Source: Pseudomonas sp. HN11
Lineage (GTDB): Bacteria; Pseudomonadota; Gammaproteobacteria; Pseudomonadales; Pseudomonadaceae
Direction: 5' to 3'
Length of the DNA: 64,000 nucleotides
NCBI RefSeq assembly: GCF_021390155.1
Contig: NZ_CP089985.1
Location: 3,297,001 to 3,361,000 of the forward strand
Notes under the pieces: generated by a model
What the model was told of the DNA's origin: nothing
The model's database searches: none
What the model saw: the letters and a program-made list of their open reading frames with translations, nothing else
Translations under genes and position numbers: made by a program
Shown: positions 26,077-33,487 of the stretch, piece after piece
Layout of the letters: each line of letters opens with the position of its first letter
Position numbering within the stretch: the stretch's first letter is position 1

Positions 26077-26442
26077 AAACGTACTTCCTTGTTTGCAAGT
26101 GCATCAGTCTTTGTTCGATAGGAACCCCGCGGGCGAGATCGTCCTATCACTCGCCTCTTTTGAAGGCGTAAGAAAACTGACACAACTTGAAATCTTTCGT
26201 CTACATCTTTTGCCGCCCTAAAAAGCGCCAGATATGGAACTTTATGAAGTTCCAGGCCGTGTTTATTGGCCAGCGCTGCTTTTTCCCGACAAAATGCAAC
26301 ACCCAGTTATTTAAATATTAAATAGCGCTAACGCCGATCAAGTAGATTGGCGCCATTAGTTAATGGATCCAATATATTGCCAGGGTGTCATTGGCAACAT
26401 TAAACAGCCACTACTTGTATTAATAACTTCAGTTGCCCCCTA
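26077..26442. promoter_or_regulatory. 366-base upstream region of aprA with two inverted repeats
   Basis: This AT-rich gap holds no credible gene. It must contain the aprA operon promoter, read leftward. Two perfect short inverted repeats stand out: GGAACTTTATGAAGTTCC at 26236-26253 (seven-base arms, about 160 bases before the aprA start) and CCATTAGTTAATGG at 26354-26367 (six-base arms). Either could be an operator. I could not place a convincing sigma-70 promoter by eye. Confidence 0.45.
26083..26092 (-). promoter_or_regulatory. RsmA/CsrA-type binding site over the aprA ribosome binding site
   Basis: Leftward, the sequence ACAAGGAAGT lies seven bases before the aprA ATG. It fits the RsmA/CsrA consensus (A/U)CANGGANG(U/A) and includes the Shine-Dalgarno GGA. 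Repression of aprA by RsmA/RsmE and relief by GacA-dependent small RNAs is established in related pseudomonads; here the motif match is direct and the regulation inferred. Confidence 0.72.
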
Positions 26443-27546
26443 TTACCGGGACAGACTCCAGCCCGTCTTGCCGAGTGCCGCCAGCAGCGTGTCGCCCTTC
26501 AGCCCAGGCACCAGAACCCCGCGATCGGTGAGCATGTCTTCCCCGGCCAGGATCGCGTTGATGATGGCCTCCTCCACAGCCTCCGCCGCCGCACTGAACA
26601 GCGGTGAAATATGGTCGTTGTTGACCATCTGCAAGGTGCTGCTGAACGGCAGGCCCTTGCGTGCGTAGTCAGCCGTCGGCAAATCCTGGTTGCCAGTCGC
26701 AAACGCCAGGAACAGGTCACCACTGGAATCCTCGGTGCCGCCACCGGTCCGCGCAATCCCAATGGACGCACGTTGCGCCAAACGTTGGCACTGGTGCGGC
26801 AACAGCGGTGCGTCGGTAGCCAGGATTACCACGATCGAGCCCATGCCCGGCGTACCTTGCTCGGCAAAGGGCGAAGGAATTTCCATCAACTGGCGCCCCA
26901 CCGGGTAGCCATCCACCCGCAGTTCCTGGCGTTTGCCATGGTTGGCCTGCACCAGCACGCCGACGGTCCAGCCACCCTGCTCTGCCGGCAAGCGCCGCGA
27001 GGCTGTGCCGATGCCGCCCTTGAACTCATGGCAGATCATGCCGGTACCGCCACCAACCGCACCTTCCTGCACAGGCCCGGTTTCGGCGTTGACCACGGCT
27101 TCACGCACATGCTCGGGGCCGACGTGCTGGCCCCAGATATCGTTGAGCAGGCCGTCGTAGGTTTCCATCACCACCGGCATGCACCAGTACACCGCTGGGT
27201 CGGCCAGGCGCTCGCGTTCCAGGGCGATCAGGCTGTCGCGCACAATGCCGATGCTGTGGGTGTTGGTGATGGCCAGCGGCGTGGTTAACAGCCCCGCTTC
27301 GTTGACCCACTCAAGGCCGGTGGCATCACCGTTGCCATTGAGCACATGGTAGCCGGCGAAACACGGTTGCTGGCGGGCCTCCCCGGCGCGCGGCTGGATC
27401 ACGCTGACGCCGGTACGCACATTCGTGCCGTCGAGAAGCCTCCTGATCGTGCTGTGCCCGACCCGAACACCCGGCACATCGGTGATGGCGTTCCACTCTC
27501 CGGGCGTGCCCAGCCCCAACGTAATGCCCAATTGACGTGCGCGCAT
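26443..27546 (-). CDS. P1-family peptidase (DmpA-type L-aminopeptidase/D-esterase)
   Basis: A 367-residue member of the self-processing P1 (DmpA/BapA) family. Family blocks are GEWNAITDVPGVRVGHSTI, VGGGTGMICHEFKGGIGTAS and GMGSIVVILATDAPLLPHQC, where the serine of GMGS is the expected autocleavage and catalytic nucleophile separating alpha and beta chains. The ATG at 27546 is used since AGGAG stands five bases before it; a GTG two codons earlier overlaps the ribosome binding site. Such enzymes release N-terminal residues from short peptides or beta-peptides. There is no signal peptide, so it is cytoplasmic. It follows a decayed permease in the same direction by only nine bases, suggesting that transporter and peptidase once formed an uptake-and-cleavage operon. 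Confidence 0.92.
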   Translation of the reverse strand: MRARQLGITLGLGTPGEWNAITDVPGVRVGHSTIRRLLDGTNVRTGVSVIQPRAGEARQQPCFAGYHVLNGNGDATGLEWVNEAGLLTTPLAITNTHSIGIVRDSLIALERERLADPAVYWCMPVVMETYDGLLNDIWGQHVGPEHVREAVVNAETGPVQEGAVGGGTGMICHEFKGGIGTASRRLPAEQGGWTVGVLVQANHGKRQELRVDGYPVGRQLMEIPSPFAEQGTPGMGSIVVILATDAPLLPHQCQRLAQRASIGIARTGGGTEDSSGDLFLAFATGNQDLPTADYARKGLPFSSTLQMVNNDHISPLFSAAAEAVEEAIINAILAGEDMLTDRGVLVPGLKGDTLLAALGKTGWSLSR

Positions 27547-27555
27547 ATCCACTCC

Positions 27556-28085
27556 TTACAGTTTCTGGAAGACCGGACTCAACCGGCCACTGATGCAATA
27601 CAGAATCACCGACACCGCCAGTAAGCCGATGATAATCATAATGTCTCGGATCGAAGCGGCCACCGCCAGAGTGACTAGCAGATAGCCCGCACCCAGTACC
27701 GCGACCAACGCCGGCAGCGGCCACAGCGGCATGCGATAGGGATGCTCGCGATCGCGCAGCAGCACCCGGCTCATCAACGCACTCAACGCCACCATCATGT
27801 AAACCAGCATGATCAGCAACACGCTAAACGAGGTCAGGTCGGCCAGGTTGGAGCTGAAACTCAGCAGCGCTGAAGGGACCGCCAGAAACAGCGTAGCCAG
27901 CCAGGGCGAATCCCAGCGCGGATGAATGCGCGTGAACAGTTTGTTGATGCGCGGCGTCCACAACGCATCGCGGCGATCTGGATCACGATGGCAACGATGG
28001 CATTGAACACCGACAGGAAAATCCCGGCGCTGACCAGGCGCGACAAGGTTTCATTACCGTGGCTGGTCAAGATGACGACCGTGGC
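27556..28085 (-). pseudogene. APC-family amino acid permease, 5'-truncated and frameshifted
   Basis: The 3' part (27556 to about 27955) encodes the end of an APC transporter: LWTPRINKLFTRIHPRWDSP, hydrophobic helices LATLFLAVPSALLSF, FSVLLIMLVYMMVALSALMS and IRDIMIIIGLLAVSVILYCI. Upstream, the matching sequence SRLVSAGIFLSVFNAIVAIV continues in a different frame. At the switch (about 27950-27965) the text reads IQIA then jumps to RDALWTP, so a short stretch of codons plus a frame unit appears deleted. Still further upstream the gene breaks off around 28070-28100, where it meets the remains of a LuxR gene in opposite orientation. More than half of a normal APC permease is missing, so it cannot work. 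The exact ends are estimates. Confidence 0.78.
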
Positions 28086-28395
28086 CGCCTGGGTATTGCC
28101 ACTTATGCAACAGCACTGGCAGCAAAGCACCCAGCGTGCGCCGGCAATGGCCAGCCAGATCAGGGATGCATTGAGTCAATTCGGCTGCGGTGTGCTTTCG
28201 GAGCGCGAGCTGGAGATCGCACGCTTGGTACTGCGCGGTTTCTCATCCAAGGCCATGGCCGAGCGGCTGAATATCTCGCCGGATACGGTGAAGGTGCATC
28301 GTCGGCATTTGTACGCGAAGCTGGATATCTCGTCACAGCCGGAGCTATTTTCGCTGTTTATCCAGTCGTTGGGGCATGATCTGGAAAACCCGTAG
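28085..28395 (+). pseudogene. LuxR-family regulator remnant (C-terminal DNA-binding domain only)
   Basis: The last about 70 codons encode a complete LuxR/FixJ-type helix-turn-helix: LSERELEIARLVLRGFSSKA, then AERLNISPDTVKVHRRHLYA and KLDISSQPELFSLFIQ. A short preceding segment (PLMQQHWQQ) could still belong to the regulator. Farther 5' the frame runs antisense through the permease fragment, so the sensory or ligand-binding part is lost. Its natural partner would be the permease/peptidase operon, which it faced head to head before the deletion. An in-frame ATG upstream (27922) would make a chimeric polypeptide, so expression of the HTH alone cannot be excluded. Confidence 0.75.
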
Positions 28396-28481
28396 GTGCA
28401 ACAGAGAAATTCAACATCAAACAGTTTTTGATGGATATGAAGTGGCCAGTGAGTTTCCTGACCACACGGGTGCTATTAACT

Positions 28482-28937
28482 TCAACCTTGATTAAAGAAA
28501 TTCACGTGCTGAGGCAGTAATTTAAAGTTATCGACATGCAGCACGAAATCCGGCCCCTCATCACTGACTTTTATAGTGAGCGTACTTACACCAGAAGTAT
28601 CGTATGAGAACTGCACATCCCCTACGTTTTTCGGGTACTTATCCTGAATATGTATAGCCGTAATATTGTAATTTTTTAAGAGATCGGCAACATCAATTTC
28701 CTCCGCCTTGGGGTTGAAGTCGAAAAGCGTGGTGGTTGTATAGGAGGGATGTTCAAATCTGAATATATTCTCCTCCTTTTCTCCGATCAGGTGGTCACCG
28801 TCACCTCCTAACAGCACTGGATCTACGTCGGGCACGGCATTCAACCGCTCATGATTATCAGTGCCACGTATTGTCGGGACGCCGTTTTCCGATCTGTTCC
28901 AGGTTGCGGCATTTGGAAGACTTTGTACTGAAGACAT
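28482..28937 (-). CDS. Small protein resembling a bare type I secretion target domain
   Basis: A 151-residue protein without signal peptide; the second ATG (MSSVQSLPNAATWNRS) is used because AAGG lies eight bases before it. It has one RTX-like turn (LLGGDGDHLIGEKEENIF). Then comes FDFNPKAEEIDVADLLKNYN, very like the start of the type I secretion C-terminal target domain, in which a hydrophilic lead-in passes to D(V/L)(S/A)DLL. Strands follow (VQFSYDTSGVSTLTIKVS) and a short end. There is no catalytic domain before it. Lower GC than the flanks and isolation between a pseudogene cluster and a transport operon suggest acquisition. AprDEF, encoded about 4 kb away, is a possible exporter. It could also be an inactive leftover from a larger RTX protein. 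The function is unknown. Confidence 0.68.
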   Translation of the reverse strand: MSSVQSLPNAATWNRSENGVPTIRGTDNHERLNAVPDVDPVLLGGDGDHLIGEKEENIFRFEHPSYTTTTLFDFNPKAEEIDVADLLKNYNITAIHIQDKYPKNVGDVQFSYDTSGVSTLTIKVSDEGPDFVLHVDNFKLLPQHVNFFNQG

Positions 28938-29164
28938 CGGCATTACCTTTTCAATAAATGGGTAAAAGTTTTAATTTTCGACGATGCAATTCGAAATCTC
29001 TCACACTAGTAACACCGCTTTCCACTCAGAATATTTTGAAACTTGTTTCAAAAAAATGATGACACATGATGCAAACTAATCGTCCAGTTTTAGTGCGCCA
29101 GCCTCCATCGTCAGACTGGCAACCCTCATTCAGTGGCGACAACATCGCGTTTATCAGTTATCAG

Positions 29165-30244
29165 TCAGCGCCCTGTTCGAATTGTGTTCCACACACGCGT
29201 ACGTACCCGATCAATATTCAATGGCATTGCCTCCAGCGCGAACAGCTTGCCCATCATTTCCGGGCTCGGGTACACCTTGGTATCCGCCTTGATCGCCGGG
29301 TCCACCAGGCTGTCGGCGGCTTCGTTGCCATTGGCGTAATGCACGTAGTTGGTGATGCTGGCCATCACCTCCGGACGCAACAGGTAGTTCATGAACGCAT
29401 ACCCGGCTTTTTCGTCCGGCGCATCAGCAGGCATGGCGACCATGTCAAACCAGATAGCGGCACCTTCCTTGGGAATGTTGTAGCCAATCTTCACACCGTT
29501 CTTGGCTTCCTTGGCACGGCTTTCCGCCTGCAGGATGTCGCCGGAGAAGCCGACCGCCACACAGATATCACCATTTGCCAGGTCAGCGGTGTATTTCGAG
29601 GAGTGGAAGTACGCCACATAAGGCCGCACTTTCATCAGCAGATCTTCGGCCTTCTTGTAGTCCTCAGGCTGCTTGCTGTGGTGCGGCAAACCCAGGTAGT
29701 TGAGCGCCGCGGGCAGCAGCTCCGGGCCATTATCCAGAATCGCCACGCCGCATTTCTGCAGCTTGGCCATGTTCTCAGGCTTGAAGATCAAATCCCAGGA
29801 ATCCACCGGGGCATTATCGCCGAGCACCGCCTTGACCTTGTCGATGTTGTAGCCGATGCCGGTGCTGCCCCACAGGTACGGGAAGCCATGGGCATTGCCT
29901 GGGTCATTGTTTTCCAGGGCCTTGAGCAACACCGGATTAAGGTTTTTCCAGTTGGGCAACTGGCTCTTGTCTAGCTTCTTCAACGCGCCGCCCTGGATCT
30001 GCCGCGCCATGAAATGGTTGGACGGGAACACCACGTCGTAGCCGGATTTACCGGTCATCAACTTGCCGTCCAGGGTTTCATTGCTGTCATACACGTCGTA
30101 GGTGAAACCGATGCCGGTTTCTTTCTGGAAGTTCTTGGTGGTGTCCGGCGCAATGTAGTCCGACCAGTTGTAGATTTTCACCGTCTCGGCGGCCTGGCTG
30201 ATAGAGGCCACCCACATCAAGGGCAACAGGGCAATGGCTTTCAT
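29165..30244 (-). CDS. Periplasmic polyamine-type substrate-binding protein (PotF/SpuD family)
   Basis: A 359-residue binding protein with a signal peptide (MKAIALLPLMWVASISQA). The mature start AETVKIYNWSDYIAPDTTKN is the hallmark of PotF/SpuD proteins, with further blocks TYDVYDSNETLDGKLMTGKS, YDVVFPSNHFMARQIQ and FPYLWGSTGIGYN. It should capture putrescine, spermidine or a similar compound in the periplasm. No ABC permease or ATPase genes are next to it in the window, so it must share a transporter encoded elsewhere. It follows the cupin and PuuB-like genes on the same strand with 60 bases between, forming a putative polyamine uptake and breakdown operon. Substrate specificity cannot be read from the sequence. 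Confidence 0.92.
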   Translation of the reverse strand: MKAIALLPLMWVASISQAAETVKIYNWSDYIAPDTTKNFQKETGIGFTYDVYDSNETLDGKLMTGKSGYDVVFPSNHFMARQIQGGALKKLDKSQLPNWKNLNPVLLKALENNDPGNAHGFPYLWGSTGIGYNIDKVKAVLGDNAPVDSWDLIFKPENMAKLQKCGVAILDNGPELLPAALNYLGLPHHSKQPEDYKKAEDLLMKVRPYVAYFHSSKYTADLANGDICVAVGFSGDILQAESRAKEAKNGVKIGYNIPKEGAAIWFDMVAMPADAPDEKAGYAFMNYLLRPEVMASITNYVHYANGNEAADSLVDPAIKADTKVYPSPEMMGKLFALEAMPLNIDRVRTRVWNTIRTGR

Positions 30245-30304
30245 GGTTCGATTTCCTGGCGGTTTTAGGGCTGTTTTTATGGCAGGCGATCAAGGATCAA
30301 AGCG

Positions 30305-30646
30305 TTACAGAATCAATACGTAAGTCTTGCGCACGGTTTCCTGGATATCCCAGATACCGGTGCTGTTGGCCGGCAACATCAGTGCATCACCGGCTTGTAT
30401 GTGGACGATTTCCCCGTTGTCAGGGGTGAAGGTGCAGCGGCCCTGGATAAAGTGGCAAAACTCCTGGGAGTTGATCTGGCGACGCCAGACGCCTGGGGTA
30501 CACTCCCAAATGCCGGTTTCGACGCCGTCGTTGCGCTCCACGCTCAGGGTAGAGGCCACGGCGATGGGCTCGCCCAATGGCACGGCGACAGGTGACGAGT
30601 CCGGCAGGTGAGCGTTCAGCGTGTCTTTGAATTGAGTGATGCTCAT
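30305..30646 (-). CDS. Cupin-domain protein
   Basis: A 113-residue single-domain cupin of the type often linked to amine and polyamine catabolism (GVWRRQINSQEFCHFIQGR, then FTPDNGEIVHIQAGDALMLP and GIWDIQETVRKTYVL). The usual first metal motif has a cysteine and histidine in EFCHFIQG and the second motif is weak, so metal binding is uncertain. No signal peptide is seen. It lies 27 bases after the PuuB-like oxidoreductase and 60 bases before the binding protein, all leftward, so it probably belongs to the same operon. Small cupins of this kind have been suggested to act as accessory or sensing proteins, but no reaction is known. Confidence 0.85.
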   Translation of the reverse strand: MSITQFKDTLNAHLPDSSPVAVPLGEPIAVASTLSVERNDGVETGIWECTPGVWRRQINSQEFCHFIQGRCTFTPDNGEIVHIQAGDALMLPANSTGIWDIQETVRKTYVLIL

Positions 30647-30673
30647 GGGGTTTTCCCGTGTGAGTGAAACGAC

Positions 30674-32080
30674 TTAGTGCATGAAACCTTCCATGAACCC
30701 AGCCACCCCGGTCGCCAGCTTGCGACGCCACCGGGCGGTATTGGGGTTGGCCAACACGTGGTCTTCATGGACAAAACTGCGAATGATCGCGTTGTAGCCC
30801 AACCAGCGGCACGGCTCGGGTTCCCAGGGTTTGAGCGCATCCAGACCACGCTCGCGGATCACCCAGGGTTGGTGGGTCAACGGCGTGTCACGGCCCAGGA
30901 TCAGATCGGCCAAGGTGCGACCGCCCAGGTTGGTGGCGCCAACACCCTCCCCGCCATACCCGCCAGACAGCGCGATGCCGGTCTTGTGGTCGCAGAGCAT
31001 GTGCGGTCGGAAGTTGCGCGACATGCCGAGGTTGCCGCCCCACGAGTGGGTAATCTTTACGTGCTTGAGCTGTGGGAAAAGCTCACCGAACAGATAGCGA
31101 CGCAGGTCCACTTCGCTGTCGGTCAAATCGAAGTTGTGCCGTAGCTTACCGGCGAACTGATAGCCACCCCGCGCGCCAAACACCAGCCGGTTGTCCGCTG
31201 ATCGCTGGCCGTAAGTGACCTGTCGGCTGCTTTCGCCAAAGGCTTGGCCGTGGCCCAGGCCTATTTCATCCCAGGTGCTGGCCGGCAGAGGTTCGGTGGC
31301 TACGATCAGGCTTTGCACCGGTAGTTGATAGCGGCCCAGGGGCGGCAAGGTAGTGGCGTAGCCCTCCACCGCAGGCACCACCCACGCCGCACGCACACCG
31401 GCCCTCGTCGTACGCAGGCTGCCGGACTGCCAGTGGGTCACCGGGCTGTTCTCGTAGATCGTCACGCCCATGCTTTCAACTACCCTCGCCAGCCCGCGCA
31501 CCAGCTTGGCGGGGTGGATGGTCGCTACATGGGGCGCATAAATACCGCCATAAGGCTTGGCAATGCGGATCTGTTCGGCCAGTTGCTGCGGACCGAGCCA
31601 GCGATAGTCGGCTTCCGTCAGGCCTTGGGCGTAGAGTTTGTCCAGGTAGCGCCGCAGACTGCCTTCCTGCTCGGGATAGCGCGCAGCGCAGTACAGGGCG
31701 CCGCCCTTGCGGTAGTCGCAGTCGATGCCCTCACGTTGCAGCACTTGAGCCACATCGTCAGGGATGGCGTGCAACAGGTCAAACGAGGCACGTCGCTGTT
31801 GAGGATTCAGGCCCGCCAACAATCGGTCTTCGCCCAGCAGGTTACCCATCAGCCAGCCGCCGTTGCGACCAGACGCGCCAAAACCGGCGGTTTGTGCCTC
31901 GATAATCGCGATTTTCAGCTCGGGTGCCTGACGCTTCAGGTAATACGCGGTCCATAGCCCCGTGTAACCAGCGCCGATGATGGCCACGTTGACATCCAGA
32001 TCATGTTCCAGCGACGGCCGCGCGTGCAGCGGGTCGTCCAATTGGTCCATCCATAAACTGATAGTGCGCCATGCCGGCAT
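30674..32080 (-). CDS. FAD-dependent amine oxidoreductase (PuuB-like)
   Basis: A 468-residue DAO-family flavoenzyme. The FAD-binding Rossmann motif is VNVAIIGAGYTGLWTAYYL, and FGASGRNGGWLMGNLLGE is a strong signature of the gamma-glutamylputrescine oxidase group. Further conserved parts are IHPAKLVRGLARVVESMGV and the C-terminal SGGYGGEGVGATNLGGRTLA. These enzymes oxidise a primary amine using oxygen, releasing ammonia and hydrogen peroxide. The neighbouring polyamine-type binding protein fits a gamma-glutamylputrescine or related substrate. GGGGAA precedes the ATG by six bases. It is the first structural gene after the AraC-type regulator gene, 49 bases downstream on the same strand. Confidence 0.9.
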   Translation of the reverse strand: MPAWRTISLWMDQLDDPLHARPSLEHDLDVNVAIIGAGYTGLWTAYYLKRQAPELKIAIIEAQTAGFGASGRNGGWLMGNLLGEDRLLAGLNPQQRRASFDLLHAIPDDVAQVLQREGIDCDYRKGGALYCAARYPEQEGSLRRYLDKLYAQGLTEADYRWLGPQQLAEQIRIAKPYGGIYAPHVATIHPAKLVRGLARVVESMGVTIYENSPVTHWQSGSLRTTRAGVRAAWVVPAVEGYATTLPPLGRYQLPVQSLIVATEPLPASTWDEIGLGHGQAFGESSRQVTYGQRSADNRLVFGARGGYQFAGKLRHNFDLTDSEVDLRRYLFGELFPQLKHVKITHSWGGNLGMSRNFRPHMLCDHKTGIALSGGYGGEGVGATNLGGRTLADLILGRDTPLTHQPWVIRERGLDALKPWEPEPCRWLGYNAIIRSFVHEDHVLANPNTARWRRKLATGVAGFMEGFMH

Positions 32081-32129
32081 GCCAGGTTCCCCTACCTCGT
32101 TTCGATAGGGTAGATCCTAGAGCGCGATG

Positions 32130-32939
32130 TTATTGGCTGTCTTGCGCGCGTGCACGCAGGGAAATTTGTTTGACGTAGGCCTTTGGCGACTGACCCGTGT
32201 GCTGGCGGAACGCGCTATAGAACGCCGACAGCGAGTTGAATCCGGCAGCAAACGCCAAGTCGTCGACCTTGATCGGTGGTAGGGCCTGGTCCAGCGTGGC
32301 CAGCAAATGCTGAAGCCTGGCCTGGTTGACATAGCGATAGAAGCTTTGCCCCAGCACCTGGTTCAGCAGGTAGGAAATCTGATTGCGGCTGTAGCCACAC
32401 TCCTTCGACACCCGTTGCAGATCCAGCTCCGGGTCGAGGTAGGGTTGCTTGCGTTCAAAGTACTGCTGCAAGTCATTGGCCATATGCCCCAATTGCTGGG
32501 GCGACAAGCCGAGGCGGCTGACCGAGGGCCGTGCTGTCTGCGCGGGCTGCTCATGCACCAGGGAAGCGTACTCGTTGACGCGCCAGATCAACCCGTCACG
32601 TACCGTGATGGCTTCGCTGGTGCGAAACGACACCAGGCCGTGGCCGCCACGCAAGGTAATGCGGTATTGGATGAACGCGGTGTTCCCATCAGCACGAATA
32701 CGATCAATGTGCTCAATCGCTTCATCGGCTTCGCGCGGCATGCTGGCTTGCAGATAATCACGCAGTTCGGCGAAACCGACGACACGGTTCTGGAAAAAGT
32801 CGTGGTATTGGATGTCAGGATGGTAGTAGGAGATTACCCCCTCCAGGTCCCGATGGCGCCAACACAGGTGGTGACGCAGCACCAGCTCGCGTGTGGCTTG
32901 GGAGTGCTGGGAGTCATCGTCTGGGGCGATGGCGGGCAT
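32130..32939 (-). CDS. NTF2-like/AraC fusion transcriptional regulator
   Basis: The start MPAIAPDDDSQHSQATREL is chosen since the NTF2-like domain begins just after it and the 97 extra residues of the longest frame look like noise. Residues about 12-125 form a SnoaL/NTF2-like domain (LRHHLCWRHRDLEGVISYYH, FFQNRVVGFAELRDYLQ, IRADGNTAFIQYRITL). Residues about 165-265 form an AraC HTH pair (LDLQRVSKECGYSRNQISYL, VDDLAFAAGFNSLSAFYSAF, GQSPKAYVK). The N-terminal domain may bind a small amine-related ligand, replacing the usual AraC cupin. Its co-direction with the PuuB-cupin-PotF genes suggests that it regulates them. The ribosome binding site is weak, and no operator could be identified. Confidence 0.87.
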   Translation of the reverse strand: MPAIAPDDDSQHSQATRELVLRHHLCWRHRDLEGVISYYHPDIQYHDFFQNRVVGFAELRDYLQASMPREADEAIEHIDRIRADGNTAFIQYRITLRGGHGLVSFRTSEAITVRDGLIWRVNEYASLVHEQPAQTARPSVSRLGLSPQQLGHMANDLQQYFERKQPYLDPELDLQRVSKECGYSRNQISYLLNQVLGQSFYRYVNQARLQHLLATLDQALPPIKVDDLAFAAGFNSLSAFYSAFRQHTGQSPKAYVKQISLRARAQDSQ

Positions 32940-33196
32940 GGAAGGCTCAGCGGCGGGTAAACACTGGAGATTGCCGAATTTTACCGAGGTCTTCAATGGC
33001 CAATTGGAACTTCTGACTAATGGCATTTTGCCAAATCTCCGCTCGGGCTTGACCCACATCAAACGAATGAAAGACAACCGCCGAACGGGGCTAAAAAAGT
33101 CACCTCGCGTTTGCGAACGAATGCTATTTTTAGGGTCTTCTACGCCAAGACCAGTGAAGGCCTTGGCGCCCTGCCGCGAGCTAAAGGAAGCGCTCA

Positions 33197-33469
33197 ATGA
33201 ACAAGGTGGGCAACATGAACAAAGTGACATTCCCCAACGCCTGCCAGCTGATGCGTTGGCATTTTCATCCGATGGGCTTCGAGGGCAGCATGGATGCGCC
33301 CGGCAGCATGATCGCCCGTCTGTTCGACCGCGCCAGCGGGGAAACGCTGATTGCCATCGCCGGCATCCCCTGCGCCACTGTGATGAATGCCGCCGATGTG
33401 GAACGCATCATCGAGGCGGTGGAAGATGAGCTGGAGTCGTTTGTGCCGCCGATGTCATTAAGGGCCTGA
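33197..33469 (+). CDS. DUF1652 domain-containing small protein
   Basis: A 90-residue cytoplasmic protein of the Pseudomonas-restricted DUF1652 family: FPNACQLMRWHFHPMGFEGS, then MDAPGSMIARLFDRASGE and TLIAIAGIPCATVMNAADVE. The function of this family is unknown. The ATG at 33197 has AGGA eight bases upstream; a second ATG at 33215 is a possible alternative and also has a GGTGG in front. It is a single-gene unit, divergent from the AraC-type regulator across about 250 bases and convergent with the UvrD-type helicase gene, whose stop is 18 bases away. Confidence 0.88.
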   Translation: MNKVGNMNKVTFPNACQLMRWHFHPMGFEGSMDAPGSMIARLFDRASGETLIAIAGIPCATVMNAADVERIIEAVEDELESFVPPMSLRA

Positions 33470-33487
33470 TTCAGATCCGGCACGTCT

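Noticed and set aside
27922..28395. A 157-codon + strand frame as an intact LuxR regulator
   Set aside because: Only the last about 70-100 codons are LuxR-like; the first part is antisense to the permease remnant, so it is a deletion chimera.
32940..33230. Long N-terminal extension of the AraC-type regulator
   Set aside because: The 97 extra residues overlap the divergent DUF1652 gene start region and look non-coding; the ATG at 32939 is directly before the NTF2-like domain.
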